Positions 17,930 to 29,618 of a stretch of 64,000 nucleotides of DNA are shown here, piece by piece. Where the stretch lies: positions 1 through 64,000 of the forward strand of contig NZ_CP015780.1 of assembly GCF_001945665.1 (NCBI RefSeq). The letters run 5' to 3'. How positions within the stretch are numbered: position 1 is the first letter of the stretch; every line of letters begins with the position of its first letter. The DNA comes from Borreliella mayonii. GTDB taxonomy: Bacteria > Spirochaetota > Spirochaetia > Borreliales > Borreliaceae. A model generated the notes under the pieces. That model did not search any database and was not told the DNA's origin. It saw only the letters and a list, made by a program, of their open reading frames with translations. The translations under genes and the position numbers were made by a program.

Positions 17930-18910
17930 TTAAAAGTCTCTCAAAAAGAGAACCAAATTATCAATAATCAAATTCAATTCATCGCTATTGTAAAAATTTG
18001 ACAAAAAAATAACAAATCTTTCAGGAAATTCAGAAATGAATTTCCTGAAAGATTTGTTTCCAATATCAATTTCAAGCTTATAAGAATGAAGCATTAGAGT
18101 GATTTTTTTCAAATTACCATCTAATCTGCCATAAACCTCATCTCCCAATATTGGAAAATTAAGATATTTCATATGAACTCTCAATTGATGAGTACGGCCA
18201 GTTTTAGGCTTTAAAGCTAAAAGAGAATATCCCCCAAAATTGAGCAACAATCTATATTCTGTTAATGCCTTTTTACCTCTATCTTTAGAAACACTAAATT
18301 TTTTCCTATTGTATTTATCTCTATCTATAAAAGATTCAACACTTCCAAAAAAACTATTGAAATTCCCCTTAACAATTGCAATGTAGACTTTATTTGTCCT
18401 TTTATCTTTAAACTGCTGAGCTAAAAGCCTTAAGGTGTTAATGTTTTTTGCACAAATTAGCACTCCAGAAGTATCTTTGTCTAATCTATGAACAATTCCA
18501 GGTCTAATTTTTTCTTCATTAAAATTAACTTTCAATCTTTCTATATGGTATAAAAGAAAATTCACAACAGTATCGTCCCAATGCGATATTCCAGGATGGC
18601 TCAAAATTCCTTGTGGTTTATTCAGAACAATAACATTAGAATCTTCATAAATTATAGCAATAGGGATATTACTGGGCCTAAGGCAATCAATTTGACTACT
18701 CTCTTCGTCAAATTCAATCAATATTTCATCATCCTTAAAAACAGGCTTGGACAATTTTATATTTAATAATTTTCCATTACTCTTTTTAAACGCTTCTACA
18801 TTTCTTCTCTTAATCTGACTTCTAGTAAAAACTTCCAAATTGCTTGATAGGTAAAGATCCAATCTTAAAGCATTTTCTTTAACGGTAAATTCTTTCTTAA
18901 GCCTTATCAT
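17930..18910 (-). CDS. RluA-family 23S rRNA pseudouridine synthase (RluD/RluC-like)
   Basis: An S4 RNA-binding domain (about residues 1-60) precedes the pseudouridine synthase domain. The catalytic motif HRLDKDTSG is near residue 140 and the later GRTHQLRVH motif near 235. I choose the ATG at 18910 (reading MIRLKKEF); an upstream TTG at 18931 lies inside the previous gene. The start is 4 bases after the end of the small membrane protein gene, so they are likely cotranscribed. Which 23S uridines it modifies cannot be read from sequence. Confidence 0.88.
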   Translation of the reverse strand: MIRLKKEFTVKENALRLDLYLSSNLEVFTRSQIKRRNVEAFKKSNGKLLNIKLSKPVFKDDEILIEFDEESSQIDCLRPSNIPIAIIYEDSNVIVLNKPQGILSHPGISHWDDTVVNFLLYHIERLKVNFNEEKIRPGIVHRLDKDTSGVLICAKNINTLRLLAQQFKDKRTNKVYIAIVKGNFNSFFGSVESFIDRDKYNRKKFSVSKDRGKKALTEYRLLLNFGGYSLLALKPKTGRTHQLRVHMKYLNFPILGDEVYGRLDGNLKKITLMLHSYKLEIDIGNKSFRKFISEFPERFVIFLSNFYNSDELNLIIDNLVLFLRDF

Positions 18911-18914
18911 ATCA

Positions 18915-19427
18915 TTAAAGAAAATAATCAATCAAAGCAATAGTTAATGCAACTATTGCTCCAATGGAAGCTGAAACAATAAATTTTTTATAAATCTCAT
19001 CTTTTGAAAAAGTAGGACCATTTGAAAAAGGATATGGAATGTAATTTGCATTCATTCCGCTATAAAAATAGTATCCTACATCAAAAAAAAACAAGCTCAA
19101 AAATAAAACTATTGGAAAAGATCCAATACTAATAGCTGAAAACCTAAACAGGTCTTTTGCTGATTTTGACTCAAAATCATTCTCAAGATTTAAAACTTTA
19201 TTCTCTTGAATATTTTCATAAAGAAAAGAATCGTCATTATCAGTAACAGACATATTATTATTTTTTTCATGAGAAACAAAATTGCCACTGTAAGTCGATT
19301 TGTCTTGCAATGGCAAACTTTCAGCAATACTCACCTTTAAATAATTAAAATTCGGCTTGAAATAATCAAGTGAATTTGAATAAACATTCAAAACACTAAA
19401 AAGTAGTAACAAGCTTCCAATAAGCAT
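18915..19427 (-). CDS. Hypothetical membrane protein with signal peptide
   Basis: A 170-residue protein of unknown family. A short hydrophobic leader ends near VYSNS (residue 18). A polar, acidic stretch (about 20-90) is followed by two membrane segments (about residues 95-118 and 146-168) separated by YYFYSGMNANYIPYPFSNG. The topology would put the polar region outside the cytoplasm. It lies between pfp and the rluD-like gene with gaps of 7 and 4 bases. Confidence 0.6.
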   Translation of the reverse strand: MLIGSLLLLFSVLNVYSNSLDYFKPNFNYLKVSIAESLPLQDKSTYSGNFVSHEKNNNMSVTDNDDSFLYENIQENKVLNLENDFESKSAKDLFRFSAISIGSFPIVLFLSLFFFDVGYYFYSGMNANYIPYPFSNGPTFSKDEIYKKFIVSASIGAIVALTIALIDYFL

Positions 19428-19434
19428 AAACTCT

Positions 19435-21150
<1,716 letters not shown>

Positions 21151-21174
21151 ATTAAAATAATTCACAACTAATAT

Positions 21175-22215
21175 CTATATATGATTCAAAACTAACATAG
21201 CATCACCATAAGAAAAAAATTTATAACCTGTATTTATAGCTTCTTCGTAAGAACTAAACACAAAATCTTTACCTGCAAATGAAGATACCAGCATCAAAAG
21301 AGTAGATTGTGGTGTATGAAAATTTGTAAAAAGCATGTCAACAAACTTAAAACAATAGTTCTTGCCAGGATAAATAAAAAGATTTGTACTTTGCTGACCT
21401 GTTTTAAACTTCTTAAGTTTATTATCATAAGATGACTCTAAGGCCCTAAGAGTTGTAGTGCCAATTGATAAAATTTTTTTACCAAGAAACTTCACATTCT
21501 CCAATCTATTAGCTACACAATCTTTTATTAAAAAAGTTTCAAAATGCATACTGTGTTCTTCGACCTTTTTTGATCTTACTGGAAGAAAAGTGCCAAGCCC
21601 CACATGAAGGGTAATAAAATCATATTCAATATTGTTCTTTTCAAAAGCATAAAATAAATCTCTGCTAAAATGCAACCCTGCAGTTGCAGAAGCTGTAGAG
21701 CCAACGTATTGAGAATAAATAGTTTGATATCGATCTTCATCTATTTTGTCATAATCTCTTTTAATATAAGGAGGTATGGGAACAAAACCATGTTTTTCAA
21801 AATAATCTTCTCCAACATCAAGATCAAATTTTAAAACAATCTCACTACTATTTTTTGACAAAATCTTGCCTATTAATCCTTCAGGGAATTTGTAAAGATT
21901 GCCAACAATTTGCTTTTTAGACTTAGAAATAAGCGAAGTAAACAAATTAGCGCCGATTCTATCCAAAATTAAAAATTCAACATTGCTGCCCATCTCTGAT
22001 TCTGCATATATTCTTGATTTTCTAACTTTTGAGTTATTAAAAACAATAAAAGTATCGCTATTTATATACTTTAAAATATTGTTTACAGAATCTTCATGGT
22101 AAATTTTTTGCAATTTAGGATCTAATACCATTAACCTTGAAGATCCTCTTTTTTCACTTGGATATTGAGCTATTAAAGAATAGGGTAAATTAAAATGAAA
22201 CTCTTTGGTTTTCAT
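21175..22215 (-). CDS. queA: S-adenosylmethionine:tRNA ribosyltransferase-isomerase
   Basis: Adds the ribosyl part of SAM to preQ1 in tRNA to form epoxyqueuosine. Family segments include [22 protein letters not shown] at the N-terminus, [12 protein letters not shown] near 175, HVGLGTF near 208, and [17 protein letters not shown] near 305. I choose the ATG at 22215, 9 bases after GAGG; the ATG at 22224 directly follows that site. Its start overlaps the end of ruvB by 26 bases. With the YhhQ permease at 48267 it suggests import and insertion of a queuosine precursor. Confidence 0.92.
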   Translation of the reverse strand: MKTKEFHFNLPYSLIAQYPSEKRGSSRLMVLDPKLQKIYHEDSVNNILKYINSDTFIVFNNSKVRKSRIYAESEMGSNVEFLILDRIGANLFTSLISKSKKQIVGNLYKFPEGLIGKILSKNSSEIVLKFDLDVGEDYFEKHGFVPIPPYIKRDYDKIDEDRYQTIYSQYVGSTASATAGLHFSRDLFYAFEKNNIEYDFITLHVGLGTFLPVRSKKVEEHSMHFETFLIKDCVANRLENVKFLGKKILSIGTTTLRALESSYDNKLKKFKTGQQSTNLFIYPGKNYCFKFVDMLFTNFHTPQSTLLMLVSSFAGKDFVFSSYEEAINTGYKFFSYGDAMLVLNHI

Positions 22216-23233
22216 TAAGACCATCCTCTTTCATCTCTAAGTTTAAGTGAAGATATGCAAACTCAGTAGCTTTACGACCTCTATGGGTTCTACTGATAAA
22301 TCCTTTCATAATTAAATAAGGCTCATAAAAGTCTTCAAGAGAATCTGCTGTTTCCCCTACAGAAATAGCTAAAGTATCAACACCTACAGGCCCTCCATTA
22401 AATTTCAATATTAAACTTCTTAAAATATTTCTATCTTGCTCATCAAGACCTTCTCCATCAATTCTAAGCATTTCAAGCCCAATTGCAACAATGTCACTTG
22501 TAATAACCAAACTCCCAGTCACCTGAGCAATATCCCTTATTCGTCTTAGCAATCTATTTGCTATACGAGGAGTCCCTCTTGAACTTCTTGCAAGAAGAAA
22601 AGCAGCATCCTCTTCTATTTCAATATTTAAAATAATAGAATTTCTCTTTATTATCTCGACAAGTTCTATTTCGCTGTAAAGTTCAAATCTTGCAATAATT
22701 CCAAATCTCGCATAAAGTGGAGATGTTACTTTTCCTGGTTTAGTAGTAGCTCCAATTAATGTGAATTTTGGAAGTGGCATTCGAACAGTTCTTGCATTAG
22801 CTCCTTGCCCGATTACCCAGTCTAGCTCATAATCTTCCATGGCAATACAAAGCATTTCTTCTATTATTGGTCTGAGTCTATGTATTTCATCAATAAATAA
22901 AACGCTCTTCTCATCAAGACCTGTTAAAATTCCAATAATATCTTTGGGCTTGTCAAAAGCCGGAGCTGAGGTAATCTTTATCGAAGCATTCATCTCAAAG
23001 GCAATAATACTTGCAAGAGTAGTTTTCCCAAGACCTGGTGGACCACTTAAAAATACATGATCTAAGGCTTCATCCCTCTCTTTAGAAGCTCTTATAAAAA
23101 TACTAAGGGTTTCTTTAACATTAACCTGGCCTTTAAAATCTTCAAAAACTTTAGGCCTAAGCTCATTTTCGCCCTTATCATATAAATAATTTTCATTAGA
23201 GCTTAAAAAGCTTATACTATTTTCGTCTTTCAT
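22190..23233 (-). CDS. ruvB: Holliday junction branch-migration ATPase RuvB
   Basis: AAA+ motor that drives branch migration with RuvA. It shows the N-terminal [12 protein letters not shown], Walker [10 protein letters not shown] (near residue 64), Walker B DEIHRL (near 114), sensor GATTKPG and the C-terminal winged-helix with [10 protein letters not shown] and SRTHRGR. The ATG at 23233 has AGGGG 5 bases upstream; a GTG at 23239 is less likely. It is preceded by ruvA after 43 bases and overlaps queA. Confidence 0.96.
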   Translation of the reverse strand: MKDENSISFLSSNENYLYDKGENELRPKVFEDFKGQVNVKETLSIFIRASKERDEALDHVFLSGPPGLGKTTLASIIAFEMNASIKITSAPAFDKPKDIIGILTGLDEKSVLFIDEIHRLRPIIEEMLCIAMEDYELDWVIGQGANARTVRMPLPKFTLIGATTKPGKVTSPLYARFGIIARFELYSEIELVEIIKRNSIILNIEIEEDAAFLLARSSRGTPRIANRLLRRIRDIAQVTGSLVITSDIVAIGLEMLRIDGEGLDEQDRNILRSLILKFNGGPVGVDTLAISVGETADSLEDFYEPYLIMKGFISRTHRGRKATEFAYLHLNLEMKEDGLNENQRVSF

Positions 23234-23276
23234 AAACACCCCTTAAAAACTATTTTATAACTATAAAAACTAACAA

Positions 23277-23870
23277 TTAATTCGATATTCTTTTTAAAAC
23301 CTCTTTAAATAAAAACTGCTCCTTTTCAGAATCCTTTAAATTTGAAAATTCAGCTAAATTGAAAGCCTCCCTAATCTTACTATTAACAATTTTTCTATCA
23401 AATCCCATACTAACAATTGATTCTTCTAATTCTTTAAATCTAAAAAGACTAGTAGATTCAAGCTCACTATTAATCAAAAGCTTACCTTGAAGATGTAAAA
23501 ACATTTTACCAGCCATTTTTTTGCCAATGCCTTTGATTTTAGCAACAAGCTCAACATCCTCTCTGTCAATAGCCTCCTTAAACTCATTATACCTTATGTT
23601 GGATAACACTCTTAAAGCGGCCCTTGGCCCTATTCCACTTACCCCAATAAGCTCTTTAAATATCTCTCTTTCGTCCGAATTCAAAAATCCAAAAAGCTTT
23701 AATTCATTTTCTCTCGTATAAAGATAAGTAAATAGCGCAACTTTGTCTGACAAATTAAAATTAGCAAGGCAAAATGCACTAACTAAAAGTTCAAATTCAA
23801 AAACAGTGGTCATTAAAACCAAACTAGATTCTTTTTTTTCTATAACTTTACCATGAATCCTATTTATCAT
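23277..23870 (-). CDS. ruvA: Holliday junction DNA-binding protein RuvA
   Basis: A 197-residue protein that binds four-way junctions and loads RuvB. It starts with the OB-fold MINRIHGKVIEK, has helix-hairpin-helix motifs GVSGIGPRAAL (near 73) and IKGIGKKMAGK (near 108), and a C-terminal domain that binds RuvB. Length and order match the family. No RuvC gene is visible here; Borrelia is known to lack a recognisable RuvC. Confidence 0.93.
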   Translation of the reverse strand: MINRIHGKVIEKKESSLVLMTTVFEFELLVSAFCLANFNLSDKVALFTYLYTRENELKLFGFLNSDEREIFKELIGVSGIGPRAALRVLSNIRYNEFKEAIDREDVELVAKIKGIGKKMAGKMFLHLQGKLLINSELESTSLFRFKELEESIVSMGFDRKIVNSKIREAFNLAEFSNLKDSEKEQFLFKEVLKRISN

Positions 23871-23946
23871 ATAATTAAATTATAAATTATATTACACAGA
23901 AACATTCAATTTAAAGCAAAAGCCTTAAGCAAAAAAAGGACACTAA

Positions 23947-25086
23947 ATGAAAAATCAATTTCTAAATAGCTATTTTCAATTAATTACAACTATTTTTTTA
24001 ATGTCATTTATAACTATGACAGCAGAAGAAACAACAAGCACACTGAAAGTTCCAAATGGATTTAAAGTAGAAATTTTTTTAAACAATACAATTGAAAAGC
24101 CAAGGGGAATCACAAGCGATCAAGATGGAAACATATTCATAGGATCTGGGAGTACTTTTGCATACTTTGTAACAAAAAACAAAAAAATTTATACCATAGC
24201 AAAAATACTACAAAAACCCATTGGTATTGTTTATTGGGATAATAAATTATATATATCTTCTGTAGATAAAATATATGTAGTTGAAAATGTAAAAGAAGAA
24301 ATTAATAAAAGCATAAAAACAAATAAAGACTATATATGGAAAATTAAAATTTTTTCACTTTTACCAAAAAATAATACCAAAATGCACTCAGGACGTTACA
24401 TCAAAGTGGATCCTAAAAATAACAAATTAATAGTAAACATAGGATCCCAACACAATGCTAAAATTCCTCCAAAAAAAGAAGCGATAATCCTTAGTATCGA
24501 TTTAAAAACAAAAAAAGAAGAAATAATAGCCTTTGGAGTGAGAAACTCAGTTGGGTTTGATTTTCATCCAATTAGCAATGAAATATACTTTAGCGACAAT
24601 GGGCAAGACGGATTAGGAGACAACATTCCCCCAGATGAAATAAACGTAATAACCGAATATAAAGAACATTTTGGATTTCCCTATATGTTTGGGAAAAACC
24701 AAAAAAATTACAGTTTCTACAACAAAGCATCCAAAAACACTAAGTTTATCCCATCTATTTTCGAACTTCCCGCACATGTAGCTCCACTTGGAATACACTT
24801 TTACCAAGGAAATAATTTCCCAAAAGAATATATAAATAAATTATTCATAGCAGAACATGGCTCGTGGAACCGATCTTCTCCTGTTGGCTACAAAATAACG
24901 ACACTAGACATTGATTCCAAAACCAGAACAGCAAAAAATTACAAGACTTTTTTATCTGGATTTTTAAAGCCTAATAACTCTAAATTTGGACGACCCGTTG
25001 ATATAATCACATATTATGACGGTTCAATTCTTTTTACAGATGATTTTGGAAATAAAATATACAGAGTCTACTATGAAAAGATTTAA
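23947..25086 (+). CDS. Sorbosone-dehydrogenase-like six-bladed beta-propeller protein
   Basis: A 379-residue exported protein with a hydrophobic leader (about residues 8-24) and repeats typical of the glucose/sorbosone dehydrogenase propeller fold: RGITSDQDGNIFIGSG, the MHSGRYIKVDPKNNKLIVNIGS strand, FGVRNSVGFDFHPISNEIYFSDNG and LFIAEHGSWNRS. Relatives use PQQ, but Borrelia is not known to make PQQ, so enzymatic activity is doubtful. AAGGA lies 6 bases before the ATG. It converges with yebC. The role is unknown; a periplasmic location is inferred. Confidence 0.75.
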   Translation: MKNQFLNSYFQLITTIFLMSFITMTAEETTSTLKVPNGFKVEIFLNNTIEKPRGITSDQDGNIFIGSGSTFAYFVTKNKKIYTIAKILQKPIGIVYWDNKLYISSVDKIYVVENVKEEINKSIKTNKDYIWKIKIFSLLPKNNTKMHSGRYIKVDPKNNKLIVNIGSQHNAKIPPKKEAIILSIDLKTKKEEIIAFGVRNSVGFDFHPISNEIYFSDNGQDGLGDNIPPDEINVITEYKEHFGFPYMFGKNQKNYSFYNKASKNTKFIPSIFELPAHVAPLGIHFYQGNNFPKEYINKLFIAEHGSWNRSSPVGYKITTLDIDSKTRTAKNYKTFLSGFLKPNNSKFGRPVDIITYYDGSILFTDDFGNKIYRVYYEKI

Positions 25087-25092
25087 ATAAAA

Positions 25093-25824
25093 CTAACTTA
25101 ATTCTTCTGGTATCTCTAAATTATGAATTACTTCCTGGACATCATCAAAGTCTTCAAGTTTTTCAACAAGAAAAATTATTTTTTCTGCTTGCTCTTTGTT
25201 TAAAGAAATTTTATTTTCAGGAATTAAAGCTATCTCTGCCACCTCTTCTTTAAATTTAGTTTTTAAAAAAGATAAGACTTTATCAAAATCATCAGGACTT
25301 GTTATAACTTCAGCTTCATTATTTGAAACTAAAATATCTTCAGCACCAACTTCTAATGCAAATTCCATTATTTCATCCTCAAGATATTTTTCTAAATTGT
25401 AAACAATAAGACCTTTTCTATAAAACATATATGAGACTGAACCTGGAGTGCCAAGAGATCCTCCGCCTTTTGAAAGAACACTTTTTACATCGCTAGAGGT
25501 TCTGTTTTTATTGTCTGTCAAACATTTAATCATTAGGGCTACCCCATAAGGAGCATAAGCCTCATAAGTAATTTCAAAATATTCAACCCCTTCATTACCA
25601 CCAATACCCTTTTTTATTGCCTTCTCAATATTATCTTTTGGCATATTGGCAACCTTAGCTTTATTAACAGCTACCCTTAGTCTTGGATTAGATTCAATAT
25701 CCCCCCCCCCTATTTTAGCTGCAATAGTTATTTCTCTTATTAGCTTTGTAAAAATTTTATTGCGCTTTGCATCAAGAGCACCTTTTTTTCTTTTTATTGT
25801 TGACCATTTACTGTGACCAGACAT
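25093..25824 (-). CDS. yebC: YebC/PmpR family regulator
   Basis: A 243-residue YebC/TACO1 protein starting MSGHSKWSTIKRKKGALDAKR, the family hallmark, with the middle-domain segment YEAYAPYGVALMIKCLTDNKNRT near 85. YebC proteins act as DNA-binding regulators or as translation factors for polyproline stalls. I recall work tying Borrelia YebC to vlsE expression, but this is from memory. The codons for IGGGD contain a run of ten G on the coding strand (25701-25710), extraordinary in this AT-rich genome. folD lies directly upstream with no spacer. Confidence 0.93.
   Translation of the reverse strand: MSGHSKWSTIKRKKGALDAKRNKIFTKLIREITIAAKIGGGDIESNPRLRVAVNKAKVANMPKDNIEKAIKKGIGGNEGVEYFEITYEAYAPYGVALMIKCLTDNKNRTSSDVKSVLSKGGGSLGTPGSVSYMFYRKGLIVYNLEKYLEDEIMEFALEVGAEDILVSNNEAEVITSPDDFDKVLSFLKTKFKEEVAEIALIPENKISLNKEQAEKIIFLVEKLEDFDDVQEVIHNLEIPEELS
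25701..25710 (-). repeat. G10 homopolymer tract within yebC
   Basis: Ten consecutive C on the plus strand, meaning ten G in the yebC coding strand, encode three glycines after Ile (residues about 39-41). A one-base slip would shift the frame early and abolish YebC. Other G tracts in the window are shorter (G8 at 3385-3392, G7 near 2532 and 37217). Confidence 0.9.
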
Positions 25825-26730
25825 TTACACCTCCACCAATTTTTCCAACCGATCTACAACGTCAAACATCTCATTATTAATCAAATGAGCTTTAATTGTA
25901 TTAAACATTAACATAAGAACCGTAACAGGACCTATTCCTCCCTTAACAGGAGTGATAAATTTAACACAATCTTTAATATTGTCAAAATCTGTATCACCTG
26001 AGAGAATTTTGCCGTTATCAGTTTCAATTTCAGAAATACCAATATCAATCACATAAGGTTTTCCGGACAACATACTTTTATCTATTAACCTAGGCTTACC
26101 AACGGCAGAAACAACAATATCTGCCTGTCTTAAATAAACATCTAAATAAATGCTTTTGCTGTGACAAGTAATAACAGTTGCATCATAAGGCCTTGATGAA
26201 AGCAATATTGAAATAGGCCTTCCTACAAGAGGACTTCTGCCAACCACAACAACCGTTTTTCCTGATGTTTTTATCCCTTCGTCTCGCAAAATCTTTAATA
26301 CAGCAAGAGCTGTACAAGGAATAAATCCTTTTTTATCGCCCAAAATCATTTTTCCGAAATTAACAAAAGATAGGCCATCAACATCTTTTGAATAAACTAT
26401 GCGATTTAAAATAGAATTTAAATCCATGTCTTTCAAAAGGGGCAATTGAACAATAATTCCATCTGTACTTAAATTTTTATTTTCTCTATCAATTACTTCT
26501 AAAATATCGCTTTGATTAGAATTCGCAGAAAATTTAATTACTTCAACATTTAAGCCAATCTCTTTTGCAACTCGACTCTTAATTGAAACATAAAGCTTGC
26601 TTGCAGGCTCATCATTTGCCAAAACAACTTTTAATGCAATTTTATCCCTCAAGTCATGCTGCTTTAAGAATTCTTTGAGCATTAAATAGTACTTATTCGC
26701 AAAATCTTTCCCATTAAATACATTATTCAA
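25825..26730 (-). CDS. folD: Methylenetetrahydrofolate dehydrogenase/cyclohydrolase
   Basis: Bifunctional one-carbon enzyme supplying formyl-THF, used by the fmt product at 60188. It has the Lys-containing segment SKLYVSIKSRVAKEIG near residue 50, GIIVQLPLL near 96, VVVGRSPLVGRPI near 164 and PVKGGIGPVTVLML near 260. The start is a TTG with AGGGG about 6 bases upstream; no in-frame ATG fits better. It abuts yebC directly. Confidence 0.9.
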   Translation of the reverse strand: MNNVFNGKDFANKYYLMLKEFLKQHDLRDKIALKVVLANDEPASKLYVSIKSRVAKEIGLNVEVIKFSANSNQSDILEVIDRENKNLSTDGIIVQLPLLKDMDLNSILNRIVYSKDVDGLSFVNFGKMILGDKKGFIPCTALAVLKILRDEGIKTSGKTVVVVGRSPLVGRPISILLSSRPYDATVITCHSKSIYLDVYLRQADIVVSAVGKPRLIDKSMLSGKPYVIDIGISEIETDNGKILSGDTDFDNIKDCVKFITPVKGGIGPVTVLMLMFNTIKAHLINNEMFDVVDRLEKLVEV

Positions 26731-26815
26731 AATATGCCCCTTAAACCTAACAAGATTACCTTAATATTATACTTAGATTGTCAATATAAGAAAAGCCAAA
26801 CTACCAAATTTCAAA

Positions 26816-26844
26816 TTGTAATTAAATTTATTTTCAACTATAAT
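26816..26844 (+). promoter_or_regulatory. Promoter of the outer-membrane protein/BAM lipoprotein operon
   Basis: TTGTAA (26816-26821) and a perfect TATAAT (26839-26844) are spaced by 17 bases. Transcription would begin about 30 bases upstream of the ATG at 26880. Confidence 0.6.
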
Positions 26845-26879
26845 AAACAAGGATAATAATTTTAAAAGAATGGAGAATA

Positions 26880-27518
26880 ATGAGAAAGTATCTTTTTATA
26901 ATACTAATTGCAGTCTTGCTAATTGGTATAAACATAAAAAAAATTACAGCTGCAGTCAATATTGATAGACATACAAACTCTACTTTGGGAATAGATTTAA
27001 GTGTTGGAGTTCCTATTTTTTACAACGACTTATCAAAAGCTTATCCTACCAATTTATACCCGGGAGGTATTGGAGCAATAAAATACCAATACCATATTTT
27101 AAACAATTTAGCAATTGGACTTGAACTAAGATATATGTTTAACTTTGACATTAACCATTCTTTTAACATATTAAATCCAGATTCAAGTGTAGGCAAAATT
27201 TTTTATAGTGTGCCTATTACATTTTTAATAAATTATATATTTGATATAGGAGAATTATTTCAAATTCCAGTTTTCACAAATATAGGATTTTCTCTTAATA
27301 CATATGGAGATAGAAATAATAATATTACAAATTTAAGAACTTTTGATGCACTCCCCACAATCTCTTTTGGATCTGGAATTTTATGGAACTTTAACTATAA
27401 ATGGGCTTTTGGAGCAACAGCATCTTGGTGGATGATGTTTGAATTTGGAAATTCTGCTAAAATGGCGCATTTTGCACTTATATCATTATCAGTTACAGTG
27501 AATGTAAATAAATTGTAG
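26880..27518 (+). CDS. Predicted outer-membrane beta-barrel protein
   Basis: A 212-residue protein with a signal peptide (residues 1-25, ending near ITAA) and a body of alternating hydrophobic, aromatic strands such as LAIGLELRYMFNFDI, FYSVPITFLINYIF and FALISLSVTVNVNKL, with Gly/Asn turns. This pattern suggests a small eight-stranded barrel. It corresponds to BB0027 in B31, to my recollection a predicted outer-membrane protein. The next gene, 7 bases downstream, encodes a BAM accessory lipoprotein, which fits an outer-membrane theme. GGAG is 4 bases before the ATG. The function is unknown. Confidence 0.7.
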   Translation: MRKYLFIILIAVLLIGINIKKITAAVNIDRHTNSTLGIDLSVGVPIFYNDLSKAYPTNLYPGGIGAIKYQYHILNNLAIGLELRYMFNFDINHSFNILNPDSSVGKIFYSVPITFLINYIFDIGELFQIPVFTNIGFSLNTYGDRNNNITNLRTFDALPTISFGSGILWNFNYKWAFGATASWWMMFEFGNSAKMAHFALISLSVTVNVNKL

Positions 27519-27525
27519 GATAAAA

Positions 27526-28575
27526 ATGAAACAAAAATATGAAAACTATTTTAAAAAAAGATTAATTTTAAACCTATTAATATTTTTACTACTAGCATGC
27601 TCAAGCGAATCCATATTTTCTCAATTAGGAAATCTACAAAAAATAAAAAATGAATATAATATTTTAGGCAGTTCAAGTCCAAGAGGAATTTCTCTAGTAG
27701 GAGAAACTCTCTACATTGCAGCCATGCATTTATTTAAAAAAGAAAACGGCAAGATTGAAAAAATTGATTTGAGCAATTCTTATGAATTTATAAACGACAT
27801 TGTAAATATATCTGGGAAAACCTATCTTTTAGCACAAAACAAAAAAGCAGAATTAGCGGTTTGCGAGCTAAACGGAAAAGATTGGACATTAAAATTTCAA
27901 AAACCGCTAAAAGCATATAAATTCTTAAAATCTATGGGAAGCGATGGCGTAAAAGAAGCATATATTTTGGCCATAGACAAAAATAATCGTGAGAAAATTT
28001 TTGATCTACAAGGAATTGACAAAACACCATCACAAGCTACTGAAAATGACAAATTTTATCAAATATCAAATGAAGATAACTTAATTACAGGAAATTCACT
28101 TAAAATATGGCAAATGAATAACAATGCATATACAAATATAGACCATCAACAAGCCAAAGAAATAATGCCTATCATTAAAACAAGCATTAGAGGTTTTTCT
28201 GAAGTTTTAGTAATAACTGGTGGTTATAATAATTTAGACACAAAATTTAAGGTGTATTCAAGTACAAATAATTACGCAACACCAATATTTATTCAAGACG
28301 AAGTGGGCGAATTTAGCAGCTACTTTGCAAGAGAATTTAATGATGCGATATTAATCGGAAGTAATAATGGATTTGCAGAATTTACAAAAAATAAAGAAGG
28401 AATTTTTGCTCTACAAGCACCCTCAAAATCCGTAGAACCTGGATCTTATAACGGTTCTCAGCTAAGCAAAACGGGCCTTAATGATATTATTCCTGTATCA
28501 AACAACACAATTTACATATTAACTCAGGGCAAAGGCTTGTGGAAATTGGAAAACAAAAAATTAACTAAAGAATAA
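27526..28575 (+). CDS. BAM-complex accessory lipoprotein (BB0028 type)
   Basis: A 349-residue lipoprotein with signal peptide and lipobox LLLAC (Cys about residue 25). The mature part contains repeated strands ([42 protein letters not shown]) that look like a beta-propeller. The B. burgdorferi homologue BB0028 was reported, as I recall, to copurify with BamA and the BamD-like BB0324. Its role would be insertion of outer-membrane proteins, from the periplasmic face. It is cotranscribed with the barrel protein and its 3' end overlaps the opposing gene by 15 bases. Confidence 0.8.
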   Translation: MKQKYENYFKKRLILNLLIFLLLACSSESIFSQLGNLQKIKNEYNILGSSSPRGISLVGETLYIAAMHLFKKENGKIEKIDLSNSYEFINDIVNISGKTYLLAQNKKAELAVCELNGKDWTLKFQKPLKAYKFLKSMGSDGVKEAYILAIDKNNREKIFDLQGIDKTPSQATENDKFYQISNEDNLITGNSLKIWQMNNNAYTNIDHQQAKEIMPIIKTSIRGFSEVLVITGGYNNLDTKFKVYSSTNNYATPIFIQDEVGEFSSYFAREFNDAILIGSNNGFAEFTKNKEGIFALQAPSKSVEPGSYNGSQLSKTGLNDIIPVSNNTIYILTQGKGLWKLENKKLTKE

Positions 28576-28992
28576 AGAATAAAAATTCATTATAAATTTC
28601 TCATATCTAGATTTATTAAAATCTCCATCATAATATTTTTTAATCTTAATTTTCAAATTGAAATTAATCTTGGATCTAAAATATAAATAATTTATATTAT
28701 TTATATCAAAAATTTGACCCTCATCATTCATAACCTTAGTCCCAATATCTAAAAGAAGTTTAGCAAAAAAAATGTCTCGAGTAATTACAAGACTATGCCT
28801 ATCTGCTAAATTCAAAATAAATGAATCAACATTGTCTACCACTTCCAACGCAACATTTTCTGTTTTTTCTAAACTCAAAAACTTATTAGAAACTACAATA
28901 AGTTTTGATTTATTGTGCAATATAAATTTTTGTAAAAATTTTATTATCTTAAAATTACAAGAATCAGCATCAACAAAAATTTTATTTAACAA
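28561..28992 (-). CDS. YaiI/YqxD (UPF0178) family protein
   Basis: A 143-residue protein matching the UPF0178 pattern: [16 protein letters not shown] at the N-terminus (usually VDADACPV), [34 protein letters not shown] near 68-103. The fold is PIN-like and the family is of unknown function, possibly a nuclease. The start is a TTG that overlaps the signal peptidase gene by 11 bases. The conserved Pro-Val after DADxC is replaced, so it is a divergent member. Confidence 0.7.
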   Translation of the reverse strand: MLNKIFVDADSCNFKIIKFLQKFILHNKSKLIVVSNKFLSLEKTENVALEVVDNVDSFILNLADRHSLVITRDIFFAKLLLDIGTKVMNDEGQIFDINNINYLYFRSKINFNLKIKIKKYYDGDFNKSRYEKFIMNFYSLFFS

Positions 28993-29617
28993 TCTTATAG
29001 TCCACTACCTTAAAGGCCAAAAAAGAAACAATAGCATTTTTATTAATAGGCCCAAATATTCTAGAATCATTTAAAACACTTAAATTGTCATTTAATAAAA
29101 AAAATTCATTTTTTTTTAAAATAAAACACTTAACCACTTCGTCTGTATTAAAAAAACTATTTAACTTGTAATAGCTAACCAAATTGCCATTCAAATAAAA
29201 AAAATTTGTATCCTTTTTATTTACCAGAACATTCAAACCTCTAATATATACAGAATCACCCTGAACAGCTGCTATTCTTGATACTTTATAGCTTGCTCTT
29301 TTAAAAATTTTATTTAAAAAAAAGAAATCTTTTATTAAAGTTAATAAAAAATTATTATTTAACCTGAAATCCTCATAAAGAACAATATCATTCATTTTCA
29401 AAGGAATAAAAAAAGAAGTTATATGTGTTGCTACAAAAAATAAACTAGCATTTTTTGTTATTGTTGGCAACATCTCATTACTTTTAATCATAAAAATTTG
29501 CAAAACAAACTTTGTGAAAAAAAAATTTAACATCAAAAATGTTAAAACATATTTTAAAAAAATTTTTCTTTGCTTTTTCCTCAAAAGCCTTTGTTCGAAA
29601 GTTAAATATGGAGCCAC
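28982..29617 (-). CDS. lepB: Signal peptidase I homologue with altered active site
   Basis: A 211-residue type I signal peptidase-like membrane protein with one N-terminal membrane helix (about residues 22-42). The Ser box reads SNEMLPTI (canonical SGSMxPTL). The Lys box reads [12 protein letters not shown], where the usual KR is SR, so Ser stands in the catalytic Lys position; a Lys occurs two residues earlier. The last box is [14 protein letters not shown] instead of GDNRxxSxDSR. It starts with a GTG two bases after the canonical lepB ends. It may be a specialised or inactive peptidase. Confidence 0.8.
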   Translation of the reverse strand: MAPYLTFEQRLLRKKQRKIFLKYVLTFLMLNFFFTKFVLQIFMIKSNEMLPTITKNASLFFVATHITSFFIPLKMNDIVLYEDFRLNNNFLLTLIKDFFFLNKIFKRASYKVSRIAAVQGDSVYIRGLNVLVNKKDTNFFYLNGNLVSYYKLNSFFNTDEVVKCFILKKNEFFLLNDNLSVLNDSRIFGPINKNAIVSFLAFKVVDYKIVK

Positions 29618-29618
29618 T

